Notes: generated by a model not told the origin, from the letters alone. A stretch of DNA of 64,000 nt from Larix kaempferi (GCA_027924585.1 BSBM01001067.1:4672501-4736500), one strand, 5' to 3'. Counted from the first letter of the stretch, positions 46,863 through 60,224 are shown. Numbers and translations are program-made.

Positions 46863-48512
46863 TCATGTAAGCAATTTGTGGCGCCAAAGAGCTTCACAAC
46901 TTGCCATACCCACCACCATGTACTCTAGCTCTGTTGAACTAAGTGCTACGTAAGTCTGCTTCCTATTGAACCAAGAAATCACTGCTAAGCCCAAGCTAAA
47001 GCAGCACCCTGAGTTACTCTTCTGATCTATTGCACTCCCTACCCAATCTAAGTCTAAATAACCCTGCAACTCCACTCCATCACCTCCAAGATACTTCAAT
47101 CCATACTCCACTGTGCCCCACAAATATCTGAGCACATGCTTCGCTGCTACCCAATGCACCTACCTCGACTCCACCATTAACTGACTCAAGGTATTCATAG
47201 CAAAACATATATCTGGCCTAGTGTTGACCAAATACATCAAGGATCCTATCAATTGCATGTATATTCTGGGAACCACCAACTCTGAATCTAAAGAATCAAT
47301 CTTCTTCAAGTTGGATACCATAGGTGCAGCCATCAGCCTACAGTCCTCCATCCTAAATCTCTCCAGGATCTCCACTGTGTATTTCCCCTAGCCAAGGAAG
47401 ATCTCAACCGATCTCTGCCATACTCTAACGACAAGAAGTAATGCATCAAGCCGATATCCTTCATCTCAAACTCTCTAGGCAAATCTACCTTGCACCACGT
47501 TATAAGCTCCTTTGCACCTATGAGAAACCAATCATCTACGTACAGCACCCAGATGAGTGGCTCAGATCCAGCAAGTATGAAGTACAATATGGGATCTGCC
47601 TCACTCTTGGTGAAGCCCATGCTCTGCAAGTATCTATCAATCCTAGAATACCACACCATGGGTGCCTACTTGAGTCCATACAAGGCTTTCTTAAGCCTGC
47701 ACACATGAGACTCTCTCCCATGTACCTCGAAGCCCTGAGGTTGCTCTATGTATACTTTTCCTCAATGATCCCATTGAGGAAGGCTATCTTCATGTCCATT
47801 TGGTGAATCCTCCACCTCGTGAATGAGGCAATAGATGTCATAACCCAAATGGAAGCATATCTGGGGACTATAGCGAATGTCTCCTCATAGTCCACTCCCT
47901 ATCTCTGTGAGAACCCTCTCACCACAAACCTCGCCTTGAACTTCTTGATGCTACCACAAACTTCCCCTTCGGTCTAGGCACAATATCCCAAACATCATTC
48001 TTCTTGATGGAGTTGTACTCCTCCACATTGACATCCCTCCAAACCTGCAAATCAATTGCTTCCTCATAACTGGAAGGCTCAGAATCAATGATGTTGTTCA
48101 TCAATGCCATATATTTTGGAAACTTCCTTTGAGGCCTACTCTCTCATAATGTTCTCCTAGGAGCCTCAACATGCTCTCGAGCTTCCCTCAATGCATGCTC
48201 AAACCATCTAGGTCTCCTGACAGAACTGAAAGGAGATAACTCCTCGTCCTCACCTGAAGGCTAACTCCCTGAACTGGAAGTCTGTGAACTCTATTCTCCC
48301 TTCGGAGCCTCCTACTCCTCGTCTTCTGCCACTAGTGGTAACTCATGAGACTTCCTAAATTCCAAGTTCACCTCAAACTTAACATCTCGACTCACCACTG
48401 TCTTCCATTGTGCTGGCATGAAGATCCTGTAAGCCTTTGAGGTCTCGTTGTACCCCACAAACACACCCTTCTCTCCTGAAGGCTCAAGCTTCGTCGTCTT
48501 CTCCTCGGGCAC
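46863..48512 (-). pseudogene. copia C integrase tail-reverse transcriptase-RNase H
   Basis: The integrase tail GVFVGYNETSKAYRIF is near 48450, followed by an acidic linker. RT starts near 48060 (YEEAIDLQVWRDVNVEEY). The active site WVLYVDDWFLIG is near 47545. RNase H shows GYLDLDWV (47080), TELEYMV (46920) and ends at 46863. At least four frame breaks (near 47920, 47680, 47400 and 47160) and several stops interrupt it. Confidence 0.86.
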
Positions 48513-48519
48513 ATGGATG

Positions 48520-49230
48520 TAGACTGGACAACCAAAGATCCTAAAATGTCTTATCTTTGTTTCACTCCTGTGAATGCCTCCTCAGGAGTCTTGTCCTCCA
48601 AATCCTGTGAGGAATCTTGTTCTGTAAATAAAATGCTATGTTACATACCTCTACCCAAAGAAACATAGGCAATCCCTGATCATGAATCATAGCCTTTGTT
48701 GTACTGATGATAGACCAGTTCTTTCTCTCCACAACCCCATTTTGCTGAGGGTTGTATGAGACTGTCTTCTCCCTCTTGATCCTTGCCTCCTTGCAAAAAT
48801 CCTTGAAGTCATTGGAGGTGTACTCTCCCCCGTTGTTTGACCTCAAGACCTTGATTTTCTTACTTGTCAAGTTCTCCACTTGAGCTTTGAACTCTCAGAA
48901 CCGACAAAAGACCTCATCCTTGGTCTTCATATTGAAGATCTAGGTTTTCCTGGAAAAATCATCAATGAACGTCACATAGTACGATGCTCCTTGCACAGAT
49001 ACCGCAGACATCAATCCAAACACATATGAATGAATACGATCCAAGGTCCCCTTGGACCTACTCTCACTGCTTAGAAAAGCAGTCTTGGCATTCTTTCCAA
49101 GTGCACACCCTCTGCATACTGCCTACTGCTCAACACTGAAATCTGGAAGACCAGTGACAATCTCCCTCAGAATCAGCAACGCCCTTTAAAGCAAGTGTCC
49201 CATCCTCCTATGCCAAAGCTCGCACAAGTT
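48520..49230 (-). pseudogene. copia C integrase core, catalytic residues altered
   Basis: The zinc-binding segment starts CELWHRRMGHLL at 49225 and ends CRGCALGK near 49110. The core follows with IHSYVFG near 49045, where family members have aspartate in place of Y, and VLRSNNGGEY near 48840, where the second catalytic aspartate is N. NPQQNGVVERKNW near 48740 keeps the glutamate. Two of three catalytic positions are therefore changed, in addition to frame breaks. Confidence 0.8.
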
Positions 49231-49660
49231 GTCATTGTCATGTACCAAACCCTGAACAGGCTTCCCTTGCAACCTGTATAAGTTGCCCTCTCTAACCCCA
49301 ATCCTCACTACTATGTCAGGGCTAGCTCCCTCTAGATGTATGAGTACTTTCCCTCTCCTAAAGATAACGGAAAAACCCCTATCCACCATAACTAAGATTG
49401 AGAGCAAGTTCTTCTTCAGCCCTGGTACAAATAGCACATCCTGAACATCAAAAGAACCACCTAACTCAAGATGGAACGAAATTGTTCCCTCCTTTGACTG
49501 CATACTTAGCATCATCACCAAGATCCACATGGATCCATGAGTCCGACTTCATCAATCAGCATAATAGCTCCCACACTTTTGTCATATGATGAGATGCACC
49601 ACTGTCCAAGTACCATGAACTCCTAGCAACTATGCTATTAGAAAGGCAGGAAACCAATGA
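49186..49660 (-). pseudogene. copia C protease and pre-integrase region
   Basis: The minus-strand translation gives SFDVQDVLFVPGLKKNLLSI and VDRGFSVIFRRGKVLIHLEG, the second half of copia protease and the start of the pre-integrase domain. The active-site triplet region lies upstream (about 49600) and is broken. Confidence 0.78.
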
Positions 49661-49739
49661 TAAGTCACTCTCAAACTTCACTGCAAACTCACTCAACTGA
49701 GTTGCAGATGCTGCTACTTGTTGAGTCTTTCATTTTCCC

Positions 49740-50426
49740 TTCTTCTTCTTCTTCGAACAATGAGATGCATGGTGCCCATTCTTGTGGCATGTGAAACACT
49801 TGATTTTACTCAAGTCTTTCTTCTTTCCTGGCTATGAGGCTCCCCCCTCACTGCTACCCTTCTTGCTAGAACTCTTTTTTTTTCCCTTCCTTTCCTTACT
49901 GATAAGGGCCAAGTTCTCATCACCACCTCCCTAGTTACGAGCCCTAAACTCCTCTTGAGTCTCATCCTGGATGCAATTACCATAACCTCTCCCAGGTGGG
50001 GAGTTTCTCCCGAGCACAAAGTCCTTGTACAAATGGTTCCCAAGGCTTGGTGAATCTATTCAATGCCACACTGAAAAGCTCTGCATCAACTACTTTCTCT
50101 CCAATGGCTGCAAGTTGATCACGTATCTAAGTGATCCTCATGAGATAGCTCGTAACATTGTCAGATCTTGACATCCAAACATCTTTGAGCTTATCCTTCA
50201 AGATCATCTTCCTATTCATGTTATCGCTCTGGAATAAATGTGTCATAGCTTTAAACACGGCTCTAGTTGACGTCTTCTTTGCTACATGAGGAATCAAGTG
50301 ATCCTTCGCAGCGTCCATGATCACTCTCTAAGCTTTAATGTCCTTCTTCTCATGTGCTACCAAATCGATTGGATCTGCCGATCTAGGAACAACCCTGTCT
50401 TCAAATCTGAGACTGGTTGCTGCCAT
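49740..50426 (-). pseudogene. copia C gag with internal deletion
   Basis: The ATG at 50426 starts MAATSLRFEDR and continues directly with VVPRSADPIDLVAHEKKDIK. Roughly 35 residues between these parts, which include the tryptophan-containing segment in copia A and B gags, are absent. It continues AVFKAMTHLFQSDNMNRKMI, and the zinc knuckle CFTCHKNGHHASHC lies near 49790. Stops occur near 50330 and further on. Confidence 0.8.
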
Positions 50427-50527
50427 AACTAGATCTACACAAAATATATGTCGTGTGCTTATTCCTTTAAGCACCCACCAAGATCTATTGTTGTAGATTT
50501 CATATCTGCTTCTCTTACAGAGTGTGA

Positions 50528-50539
50528 GCTCTGATACCA
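50528..50539 (-). promoter_or_regulatory. primer-binding site of copia C
   Basis: GCTCTGATACCA on the plus strand, abutting the truncated 5' LTR at 50540. Confidence 0.93.
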
Positions 50540-50843
50540 TATTAATTTTTCTAACCCCAGCACTAGATAAATATTTCCTAGTAATTTCCTTGCTAAAATA
50601 ATTAATTTCAGCTCACTAAATAATTTACACTTGTTGGAACCTATTAACAAAAATCTAAATAGCATAATCAATTTCAATGAAATAGATCTACTCAAGAAAC
50701 TAACACAGAATTTCTACCCTTTGAATCAGCTTTTCATTCATTAATTTCCAAGCTTACAAGTGCTCCCTTACTGGGAAAATGGCCCTGAGAAAATACAACA
50801 GCAAACCTAGCAAAATGCCCTTCTTCCAATTGCAAAACTGCCC
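50540..50843 (-). repeat. truncated 5' LTR of copia C
   Basis: Matches the first part of 45611-46583 until AAACTGCCCAATGAGG, where similarity ends abruptly. About 670 bp, including the promoter end, are missing. Confidence 0.85.
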
Positions 50844-52460
50844 AATGAGGAATGAGGATTTAAATATGATCATTGTAGTACAATTCATTAAACATTATTG
50901 ATCCATGAAAAAAAACTAAATTAACCATAAAAATAGAGATACGACCATGTGATTAATTGCAATAAAATTCCAGCAACATATATGTATGAAGATAAGTGCA
51001 AAATTGTTGACAATAACAAGTAATTATTGCAGAAAATAGTGTAAAATTCAAAAGGTCTTAGTTACTTGTGTATGTTATTGACATGTTGGAAACGTGTGCT
51101 AACAGCAATTAAATTTCAGATCTAAGTGAATGAACCATCGTAAGCAAAGATCTAAAATATTAAATAATATTAGAAAGTGTTTGTCTTAGAGTGCAAATAG
51201 TAATATAGTGTAAACAACTCCAAAACAAACAAAGTTTAGTTCATTGAAAGATAACAAAATAACCATGGTGGACTAAACTGAAATCTAAAAGTAAACCATT
51301 TTAGCTTTAGATCATAGCAAGTAAAGATAACAATGTAACAAGTATAGCACAAGATTAGTGAATTGAAGTGCAATCCCAAAGGGGGTGATTTAAGTGTTCT
51401 TAACTTGTTTTAATATATGACATCAAATGTTAATTTCTAGATTTAAAACAAAAGAAAAAATGCTTCAAGGAAATGAAGTGAAGAATTTTAATGGCTAAAA
51501 TAAGTGAGAAAAATCTAATGACTAGTGCCTAAATCTAATGAAAGGGCATGGGGTCATATTAGAAGAGAGTGAATCTCTTGATGATCAAAGAGCAAGAGTG
51601 GGTGGAAAATCTTCACACCTTAGTGTTGGTCTTTGAGAACCAAGTGACTTCTTCTATTGTCCAAAATAGAGGATTTCAAAAGTTGAAAACCCTGTAATAA
51701 AACTTGCAAGTATATGGGATTTCACAAGCTGAAAATCTTCCGATAAACATGCAAATATATGGGATTTCACAGCTGAAAATCCTCCAATAAACCTGCAAAT
51801 ATTGAAGATAAACCCAAAATAGATACCACAGAATCCACAAAGGGATGCAAGATTTCAAATGCTAAAATATTACTATCTAGTTAGCAAAATTTATATAGTA
51901 TTATGTGAACATATTACCTTAATTTCCATGCATTCTTTAAACAAAAGGAAGGAGTTCTTAGTTAGGTTGCACCATTAAATCCACAATTAACTCCTAAGAT
52001 TTACCCAATATACTATCATACAAGAAAAATGGACACAAAGTAGAAATGATGTTTTCTTTACAAGCTCTAGCCAATAAAATCATGCGAATACAATGAGAGA
52101 GCCTCTCCTTTATATAGGAAGAGAGCTCAACAACCTTATTACAATAAAAATATAATATTCCCTGACATGGTCAAAAATAGCACCTCACATAACTTCCTAA
52201 CTATCTAGACCATGTGAGCGGGGGGCACACCACTAAGGTAGGAGAAAATAATATAAATAAAGTACAAATATCTTTCATAAGAGGAGCGTCCAACTAGATC
52301 TAGTCAAAATAATAATAGTTGGTCCAAAATCCAACTAATAATGTGTAACAATCTCATCCATATCATTGACAAGTCAAACGTAACAACTCGCCCTCATCAA
52401 TACCATGTGCCAAAACCATGTGGCAATACCATGTACCTGTTGTCACATCCATAGTAGTTG
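50844..52460 (-). other. LTR-like AT-rich sequence
   Basis: No gene. On the minus strand a TATA box (TATATAAAG, 52108-52116) stands in a setting like the LTR promoters of the copia elements (GAGAGCCTCTCCTTTATATAG in overlapping parts). It may be a solo LTR or part of one; borders were not found. Confidence 0.35.
51680..51815. repeat. tandem repeat of about 45 bp, 3 copies
   Basis: Units begin GTTGAAAAC (51682), GCTGAAAATC (51729) and GCTGAAAATC (51772), each with GCAAGTATATGGGATTTCAC or a close variant. The last unit is incomplete. Confidence 0.85.
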
Positions 52461-55400
52461 GGCCACTATGATGCAGATTGGGATGTCAGAGGCATGAGCC
52501 TAGTCCTAGTACATGAGTTGAGCATTCTACCAAAGCATCTCTCAGTGGTGATACAGTTGTATTTGAGCTAGCCAGAGCCATCTAGAGCATTTGTGCAGTT
52601 CCCCTTGTCATGACCGAGCCTTTCATGACCCCATTGAGATGTATTGGTTGGGTTATGGTTCACTAAGCAGAGCGGCAGAGCAGCAGTTGATACACTTTCC
52701 CTTTCCCTCATGCAATCAAAGTTGTTTTTCATGGTTTCTTCAGATACAAGTATATGACAAGGAGGTATACATTTGCATCTAGGTGTTGTCATTTGTCTCT
52801 CTTATCTATATTAGTAGCTTTGACTGGGCATTGAGTGGCTAACATTGGTGATATTTTATGCTTTTGGTACTTATTGTGGACTTGTCATCATAAGTAGTTG
52901 AGTGGTCTTGATTGTTGAGGTCTTAGTATATGCTCACTTGTATAGCCTACCTTGTACAAACCTGACCATTTCCCATGCTATGCCTGGTATCATTTATTAC
53001 TTGCTCCATCCATCCATTACTTCCATCCTTGAGATTTTATCCTTGGCTTATGACCCAAACTTGTGGGAATGAGTTTTCCCCCCCTTTGACCTCGGTGCAT
53101 GATGGACTCCATGTTTTGCTTGTGTCTCGGCTCTAGAGTGTGTGGCTTGGGCTATGAATCATGTGATCCCCTTCTGCTTGTATGATGCCTTGTGGATTAG
53201 GTGCGTTGTTGAAATAGCTCATGTCACCAGGTTGTCTCCTTTAGTTATCAAACCAAGTACTCCCTAAAATGCAAATATGGAACAAATGCTATATCAAAAT
53301 GACTGCAAAAAGGCCAATTGCGATTAGTTGTGTTTCTAAACACTAGGCCTAAGCGAAGTGAAATCAAGCAAACTTTTCTGTAGCTAGTAAGTGGCTAAGG
53401 GATGAGCACTCATCCTTTGTATGATGTAAGCCCATTTTCCCCCATAGGGAAATAAGGTGGTCACGACATCGCACCTATGGACGGTGGTGGGCAATGCAGG
53501 TAAGATCGAGTCATTATCTGGGGCCCACAAGGCTATCCAAGGCACCTGCCCTTGGAGGTTGGCTGGTGAAGGAAAGGTCATCTTATGAAATAAATGTGAA
53601 ATATTATGAAAGTCAGATCAATTAAATGAGAAAAGGATGCTTGTCTAGAGTCTACTGGAGGCAACTCAAGCACTCTACCCATATGTGAGATACCTCCCTA
53701 CCCTAGTGTCCTCTGCCCTACACATGTCAGTATGGCTTCATGTGTCCCCTTTTCTCTGAGAGATCACATGGTCAAGGTCAAATAAGTCAACCCCTTTAAA
53801 CCTAAGCCTTGTTGTATCCACCTCACCCAGTCTAGCAAGATGGTCAGTTTTGTAAGTGAGTATATGCCTAGGACTCCATGAAGGACTATAAAGTTGTTCT
53901 AATACAAGTCTGATTTTTATTGTTCACGATCACCACTATATGTGTCACTTATGTTTTAGTTGGTTATTAATATAGATAAAAGAGCATTATTGACCCCTTA
54001 TGCATGCAGGATTAGTTGGTTCTTAGCTCAGTCATTAGTTTGACCAAGTTTGACTCGGTCAACCTAGTTTGACCATGGTCAACATATGGTCCCGAGTGAT
54101 TTTGGATTCAATGGTTCAATTTTGTGTTTTTGGCATCTATGGGCATCCATTACATTGTTCCATACTTCAGTTGATCATTATATGCTATGGTTCATGGTTA
54201 TTTTTATTATTATTAGTTATTTGGGCTATGTTTTATATACTATACATGGATGAGCTTACAAATTATTCCACAGGTGGATCCATGGGGTGCTAGTAGTCAC
54301 CTTTAGTGGATTTGAAGTCTCTGATCCTATTTATGCATTCAGATTGACAATCCGGGCAACAGAAAGGCTATGGGAAAATTTATCATTCAGGAGTGTTATC
54401 AACAATTTAATTAAGTAATAAAGTGACCATAGCCTAGCCAAGAAATCGACTTGGCTAGTGAGGAGTAAGGAAATGACTTGGGGTGTTATATTATGTTATA
54501 TTGAGGCTCTAGGGACCACACTTCATGTCTATATCACTTGTTTGGGGCCATGTGTTATTTTCCCTCACTAAGGAGTGCGTCCTCCCCATGGGGGCGATTT
54601 GATCATTCCTTGCACTTTGGTTGTATTATGATTATACTTTGACATTGTATTAGGGGCCTCTTAGGGAGACTTAGACCCCTATATGCCCCCCTTGGCTCAT
54701 GTATCATGTTATGTTATGTGCTATGTTGCTATCATGGGCGCACTAGCGAAATCGCCCCCCCTCTTTTAGTTAGTTCGATGTGGTATTATTGAGACTCATT
54801 CCACCATTGATTTAGTTGGTTATGATTTGATCCTAGCCGTCTATCTTTTTGGGGCTAGGGATTTTGTACTCGGAGCTCTATTTATTTGGAGACTCATTCA
54901 TTGTATTGGACTTTTGGTTCTTTGAGATTTCAACTAATAGAGAAATTATCATTCGACAAAAACTTGTGTTTCTTGTGTGTGATGTTCTTGATTTGTGATT
55001 GCATTATCTTACTCCGTGAACACTGGTGAATTCGTGGTGGATTTTTTTAGCATTCGTGCGGCTGATTTTTTTTGTGACATGATAGCGATTTGGAGAGGGG
55101 CGCTATTGTGGAGAAGCATAGCTTCTCTCTCTCAAATTTGTTCTACTTCAGGGAGTTTTCATTTGTGCATTCTATTGTCAAGTGGAATACTTGTTGTTTA
55201 TCTTATTACAATCATTTTTCTCTCTTGAATATCATATTGACTCTTGTTGTATGCTTGTGCAGGAGAGAGGGGTGCATTGGCTACTTTGGGCATTTTCGAT
55301 TTGGGCAAGATCTTCATCGGAACTTCACCAAGTTGGGCATGTTGAGGAAGAGTGTCACTATCTTGGCATCGGCCAAGATTCCAAGTAAGCTATCAATCTT

Positions 55401-57519
55401 TTCTCTATAGTTTAGATTTCTATCCATTTGTCAGCAAAACTCTCCAAGTGTTAAAACCCTCATTTTTATTATCTTTTGTTTTAGTTAACTCACATAGATT
55501 TCACTCAAAACCCAAGTTGGAAATCATTTAAAACCCCTAGGGACCAAGTCTCGTTTAATTCCAACTCCATTTACCCAATCTATAGCACTAGTCCTCCTAG
55601 GTGCAATTCGCCCTCCTTGGGTATATCATGCATTGCTTGTTTGGTGACTTAGGTGTTGCTTGAATCATTCCCATTTTTCATATCTTGCATCAAGCACCAT
55701 TTTAGAGTGCTAATAATCTATCAAATTACCAATTTGTGATCACTTCTAAGTCCATGATAATTATTCCAAGTGTAGCGAATTGGGCATTCTCACTAGCACT
55801 CATTCTATCTTGGATCTGGCGTTTTGGTAATTATAACTACTGAGATCAATATTAAATTGGATGATAATCCCTTCCTTGTCAAAGCCTCTCAACCTGTTAG
55901 TCAAGGCCCTATCTCATTTGCTATTCATCGATCTGGGGTGTTTAAGTCAAGATACCATAGTTAGATTGCTACAAATCCTTGTGTGTGTATCTTGTTTTGT
56001 GTGTTAGCCTTTCTAGGCTAGCCAGGGTCTCCCCCTTGGTCTTGCTCTTAGCTTGGCCTAAAGTAAAGACCGCTCTATCCAGCATGACAACTACATTACC
56101 TGTAGTGGTCAGAGTCCTCGTAGGTCACTTGGTTTAGCTGCCTATCCTCTACCATCCTGGATAGGATCCCTCTTAGTGGCAGCTAAAGCGTAAGTGATAA
56201 CAGAACCAATACCATGTAGCAATACCATGGGCCAATACCACATCTTAACACCATGTGTGAATACCATGGGCTTGAAGAAGGGGATGCACCACTTAGGAGA
56301 AAGGGGAAATAAACTATAGAACAACCAAGTGTTAGACATGATAAAGTATGACTTAGGAAAATAACTTAATTATATTGCAAATATTAACATAAAAAGCTAT
56401 TATGTGCATTTTTCTAATAACTCATTTAATTAATTGTCCAAATAACCTTAAAACTACCTTGGTGCAACCATAATTGATCCAGATTTCATGTTACACCCCT
56501 CCGACTAAGTAAACTTCCTAAGTTTCTAAGCGAGGTGAGGGTAATGACATGAATGTAATGTAATGAAGAGGAATTAATTGTAATGTTAGGGAAAGGGGTT
56601 AGCAAATTAACTATTATGAGAGAATGTCTAGGTTCCAAGTCTTCCCCTTAGCTTTCAAGAGCTAGGGGTTCACAATTTTTCTTCCATATGTGTGCCTTAG
56701 AAGGGAATCATTTTTGTTGAGTTACCATTTCCTTGCGCCAACTTTTACGATCCTTTTTATTTATTTTTCTTTTCTTTTTTTATTCTGACAATATTAGTCA
56801 CTTTCTCTGGATTTAGATTTGATAAGCTGGGACATTAAGATCATGGCTTTTGCAAGGGTGCATAGCTCGCATTCATCATTTAATTCCATTTCCCGTAGAT
56901 CACTTTAACTCTTTTGACTTTGATATAGCACCATACATAGGAATAATATGTAGAGACCTTAAAACATGACACATAATTAGTTAATTGTGAAAAGGGGGAA
57001 TGATACAAATGGGTGAAATGGCACGATATGAAAAATAGCCGGGTAAAATGTTGTTAATGACATGAAATGAGGGTCACACTTGCTTAAATCCCTAGGGACA
57101 CACCTAACCTAAAAGGCCATACACTTAATCTGATGAGAAAAGAAGAATTATAACCACACCATGATGCTCCCTAGGTTATTGAAATAATATTTGAGGATAT
57201 ATGTGCCATTATAGGGTAACACCTTTGACCTTCTATTGTTATGTCCACACATAAGAAAGCATTTACCATAAGTCAAGTAAAGAGGATATGCCACAACACT
57301 AGTATCAACTAGATGTCCCCATCTATCTCTGTCATATGGCAAGGTAGGCTGAGTAGACTAAAGGTATCTATGAGCTATCTAAAAGTGTCTATGTCAAGTG
57401 TCTATGGGTAAACCATAAATCTCATAAGTGGAACTATTGGATGTGATGGAAGATCACACAGGAAATGATGATCAAGCCACCATATATGTTAGGGGGTAAC
57501 ACTACCCACGTGTATTACT
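52461..57519. other. spacer with LTR-like parts, no gene recognised
   Basis: No frame is supportable. 54480-55400 has the composition and signals of LTR sequence (GCGCACTAGCGAAATCGCCCC words, CTCTATTTATTTGGAG). A cluster of TTGAC words lies at 54040-54082. AATACCATG(T/G)G words recur at 52400-52440 and at 56205-56270. Confidence 0.35.
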
Positions 57520-58570
57520 CATCTTGTTGGGTGCCCTCTATTGCGACCTATCAAATTCTGAAGAAACTCCTTCGTGACTTTCTTTGGGTCGGTCTGTAGA
57601 ATGACAAAGGCATTCGTTGAGTTAATTCAAAGCTCTATTGCAGCAACAGCTGACAAGGAGTGGAGGGGACTCAAGATGATTTGGTCCTTTAAGTAGGCTC
57701 GAGTTTGTGTGCAAAATTGGTGAGTCATGTTATGGATAGAAGGGAATGTTGGAATCTTCTTATGGGAAATGGCATCTCGAGCAAAACCCCACTAAGCAAG
57801 AAAAAGTCCAAGGAATTTAAATTTGCAAACTCTCTTGCTAACCCTACTGAGATCACCAAAGGAACCTCTATTGTTCAAAGCATATGAAAATCCTAGGAGG
57901 CCATTAAGCACCACCTCACTCAAAAAGGTGACTAAATTCATGCAAGCCTCTCATTTGATGGTCTCCCTTGGTGCCATTAATAGTAAGGCCTTACAAAAAC
58001 TGCTTGGTTTTCAACCAAGCGACTTTTTAAGAAAGGTGTTGCCCAAGTGGGGATCCTTTCACCGCTAAATTCATGAATACAAGACTTGGCTAGTTTTGAA
58101 CATCGAATTTCAGCTAAACACAACAAAAAGATTTGTAATTGAGTGGGTTAAGTATTTGGTGATAGATGACCTCTTCCTTAAGTTGGGGTTTCCTAGGCCC
58201 TTTGCATGGTGGACAAAATGGAGGTGGAACAACTCTTTCAAAAAATACAAACCGGTTGATGAGTATCGTCGATTGAGCTCCAACCCATCCTTAATGTGAA
58301 ATTGAACAAGCTGTGAAGGATGTCATCTAAGTAGTCTACTTCGTCGACTTCAGGTACTGTGTTAGGCTTATATTGGACCAAAGAATGTTGTGTTTGCTTG
58401 GTCTATGATTTTGGGCAGCATTCCTCTTGGCCAACTCTTGAAGTACCTTGGAGTTGCACAACCTAAATGCCTTTTATGTCGCAAAGAAGAAACAATCAAA
58501 CACATGTTTTGGTTTTGTCCTTTTGCTAAGTCAGCCTGGGAATGGGCCTCAAACATGTGTTGTTAGCGCT
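57520..58570 (+). pseudogene. L1-like LINE relict with zf-RVT region
   Basis: Plus-strand pieces read LLRDFLWVGL near 57570 and KEWRGLKMIW with CAKLVSHVMDRRECWNLLM near 57655-57760, the post-RT part of plant L1-like LINEs. Near 58465-58560, PKCLLCRKEETIKHMFWFC and FAKSAWEWASN form the zf-RVT segment with its C..C...H....C spacing. Several frame changes separate the pieces. The RT active site itself is not present. Confidence 0.85.
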
Positions 58571-59605
58571 TTCCCATGTCCATAACTTGGAATTTTTCTC
58601 TCCTTGGGGCAAACTCTCGTGGATTGTTGAATTTAAAGCAACATGGCGACTTGTTAGAAATTACTCTATTTTTAAAATGTTTATTTCTACAAGTTTACCT
58701 GGTATAACAAGGCTTTAATCTATGCCAACCTCCACTTGTAGATTTAGGTACAGACTGGGAAGGTGGAGCTCGAATTGGCAAATCTCACAAGAGCTTCCGG
58801 TGTACTGGGAGTGGCTCCATGCATGATGAGCCAAGTCCCACAAGAGATTCATTCCCCATATGGTTCAATTCGCACTCATATATCTGGAAGCAAGGTGGGC
58901 CACAAAGAAGGTTGCTTAATTGGCGAATGCAGAGAATGCCAAAGTCGAGAGCAATACAACTAGGAACCTCCTCCTTGGCCCAAGAATGACAATTTCCCCC
59001 ATATTGACCCGATCATATCAATGGATAAGCACTGTGAGAAATTGAATGAATATGGGTGGGACTCCTCCCTGACTGTTGATGCACCACCAGTTAAGGGGAG
59101 GGGCCCAAACCCTAATAACTGTGACCCTCCTTCAGACATGGGATTTGTCATTATTGCTTAATCTTTGTGATTGTCTTTATTATGGCCAATTGACCTTTAA
59201 TATTTGCTATATGTTTTCTAGCCTTAGGCCATATGACTACTATTATTTTTGGACTTCTAAGCCCTTTGGGCACATGTACATATTATTTTTTAATAAAGTT
59301 TAAAGGAAGCATTTTATTTATTTTTTAAATAATAATTTGCCTCACTTTCTTCCTTCTTGAATGGGAACGAGAATCACGCTCTTCTCAACCATCACACTCT
59401 TGTCTTCGACCACAGAATCATATTATATCTTCTCGGATACCATGTAGGATTTTATATGGGTGCATTCACACAAATATATTTGAAGAGAATAATAAATGTC
59501 CACTATGTCAATGATGCAGCTATTACATCTGGAAGAGCCTATGGTGGGCTCTACTCGAACACCACTTAAACATGTAATCTTTAAGAAACTATTGCTAGTA
59601 AGCTA
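58571..59605. other. spacer left of copia D
   Basis: No gene recognised. Near 59431 a primer-site-like TCTCGGATACCA is followed by TGTAGGATTTTATATGGG, similar to the PBS/LTR join of copia B. It may be a relict of such an element. Confidence 0.4.
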
Positions 59606-60187
59606 TGTTAAGATTATATGCTACTAAAGACTAAATTCTAACTTCATGAGCATTTAATACATTTTCACAATAGCAATGTAAAGAGGATCTTTGAAAGACA
59701 CACAATCACAAGGTACACAACAATTTATCCTGGGAAACCCTCAAGGGGAAGAAATCCCAGCAAAACTTCCTCAATATAGATTACCAAAGTACAATGCCCA
59801 AAGAACAAGTCTCATAAGAAAGAGAGACTAAACCCAAATACAAGAGCCAAGAACAATCCTCCTCCTTCACAACCCTTCCTCCTCCTCTCTTGCCCAATGC
59901 TTGAGTGAGTGTATGATGCAAATGAGAGAGTGATACTCTCTATTTATACTTTAAGTGAGGGTGACCTTTTTCCTAATGGGGCCGACCTCACTAACTTGAC
60001 TGGGCCGACCTCTCTAGGGAGACTCAAAATTATAATTACATTAAACTCTTTTGGGTACAATTGACCCAACTTACAATGGAGAATTTACTTCATAACTTTT
60101 ACATGGCCTTTTAAATTAATGACATCTCCCGACGGAGGAATAATAAAGTACAAGTAGAATATTCTTCGAAGTTACATTATTTCAACA
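59606..60187 (-). repeat. 3' LTR of copia D
   Basis: Plus-strand ends TGTTAAGATT and TTTCAACA, 582 bp against 586 for copia A. Shared landmarks with the A LTR in the same order include CTCTATTTATACTTTA, GGGCCGACCTC and GAAGTTACA. The left border is inferred from this comparison because the partner LTR is outside the window. Confidence 0.75.
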
Positions 60188-60224
60188 CTCCCCCTTAACA
60201 AGAAGGGTATTCTACTGACAACAA

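Larger units (their letters stand above)
45611..50843 (-). mobile_element. Ty1-copia retrotransposon C, 5' LTR truncated
   Basis: The left LTR (45611-46583) is complete, while the right one (50540-50843) keeps only about the first 300 bp in plus-strand order before similarity stops. The PBS at 50528-50539 fixes minus-strand reading. In order gag, protease, integrase, RT and RNase H remnants are all present, so this is the one copia element here with a recognisable full gene order. Frameshifts, stops and changed catalytic residues show it is inactive. The promoter end of its 5' LTR is lost. Confidence 0.9.
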
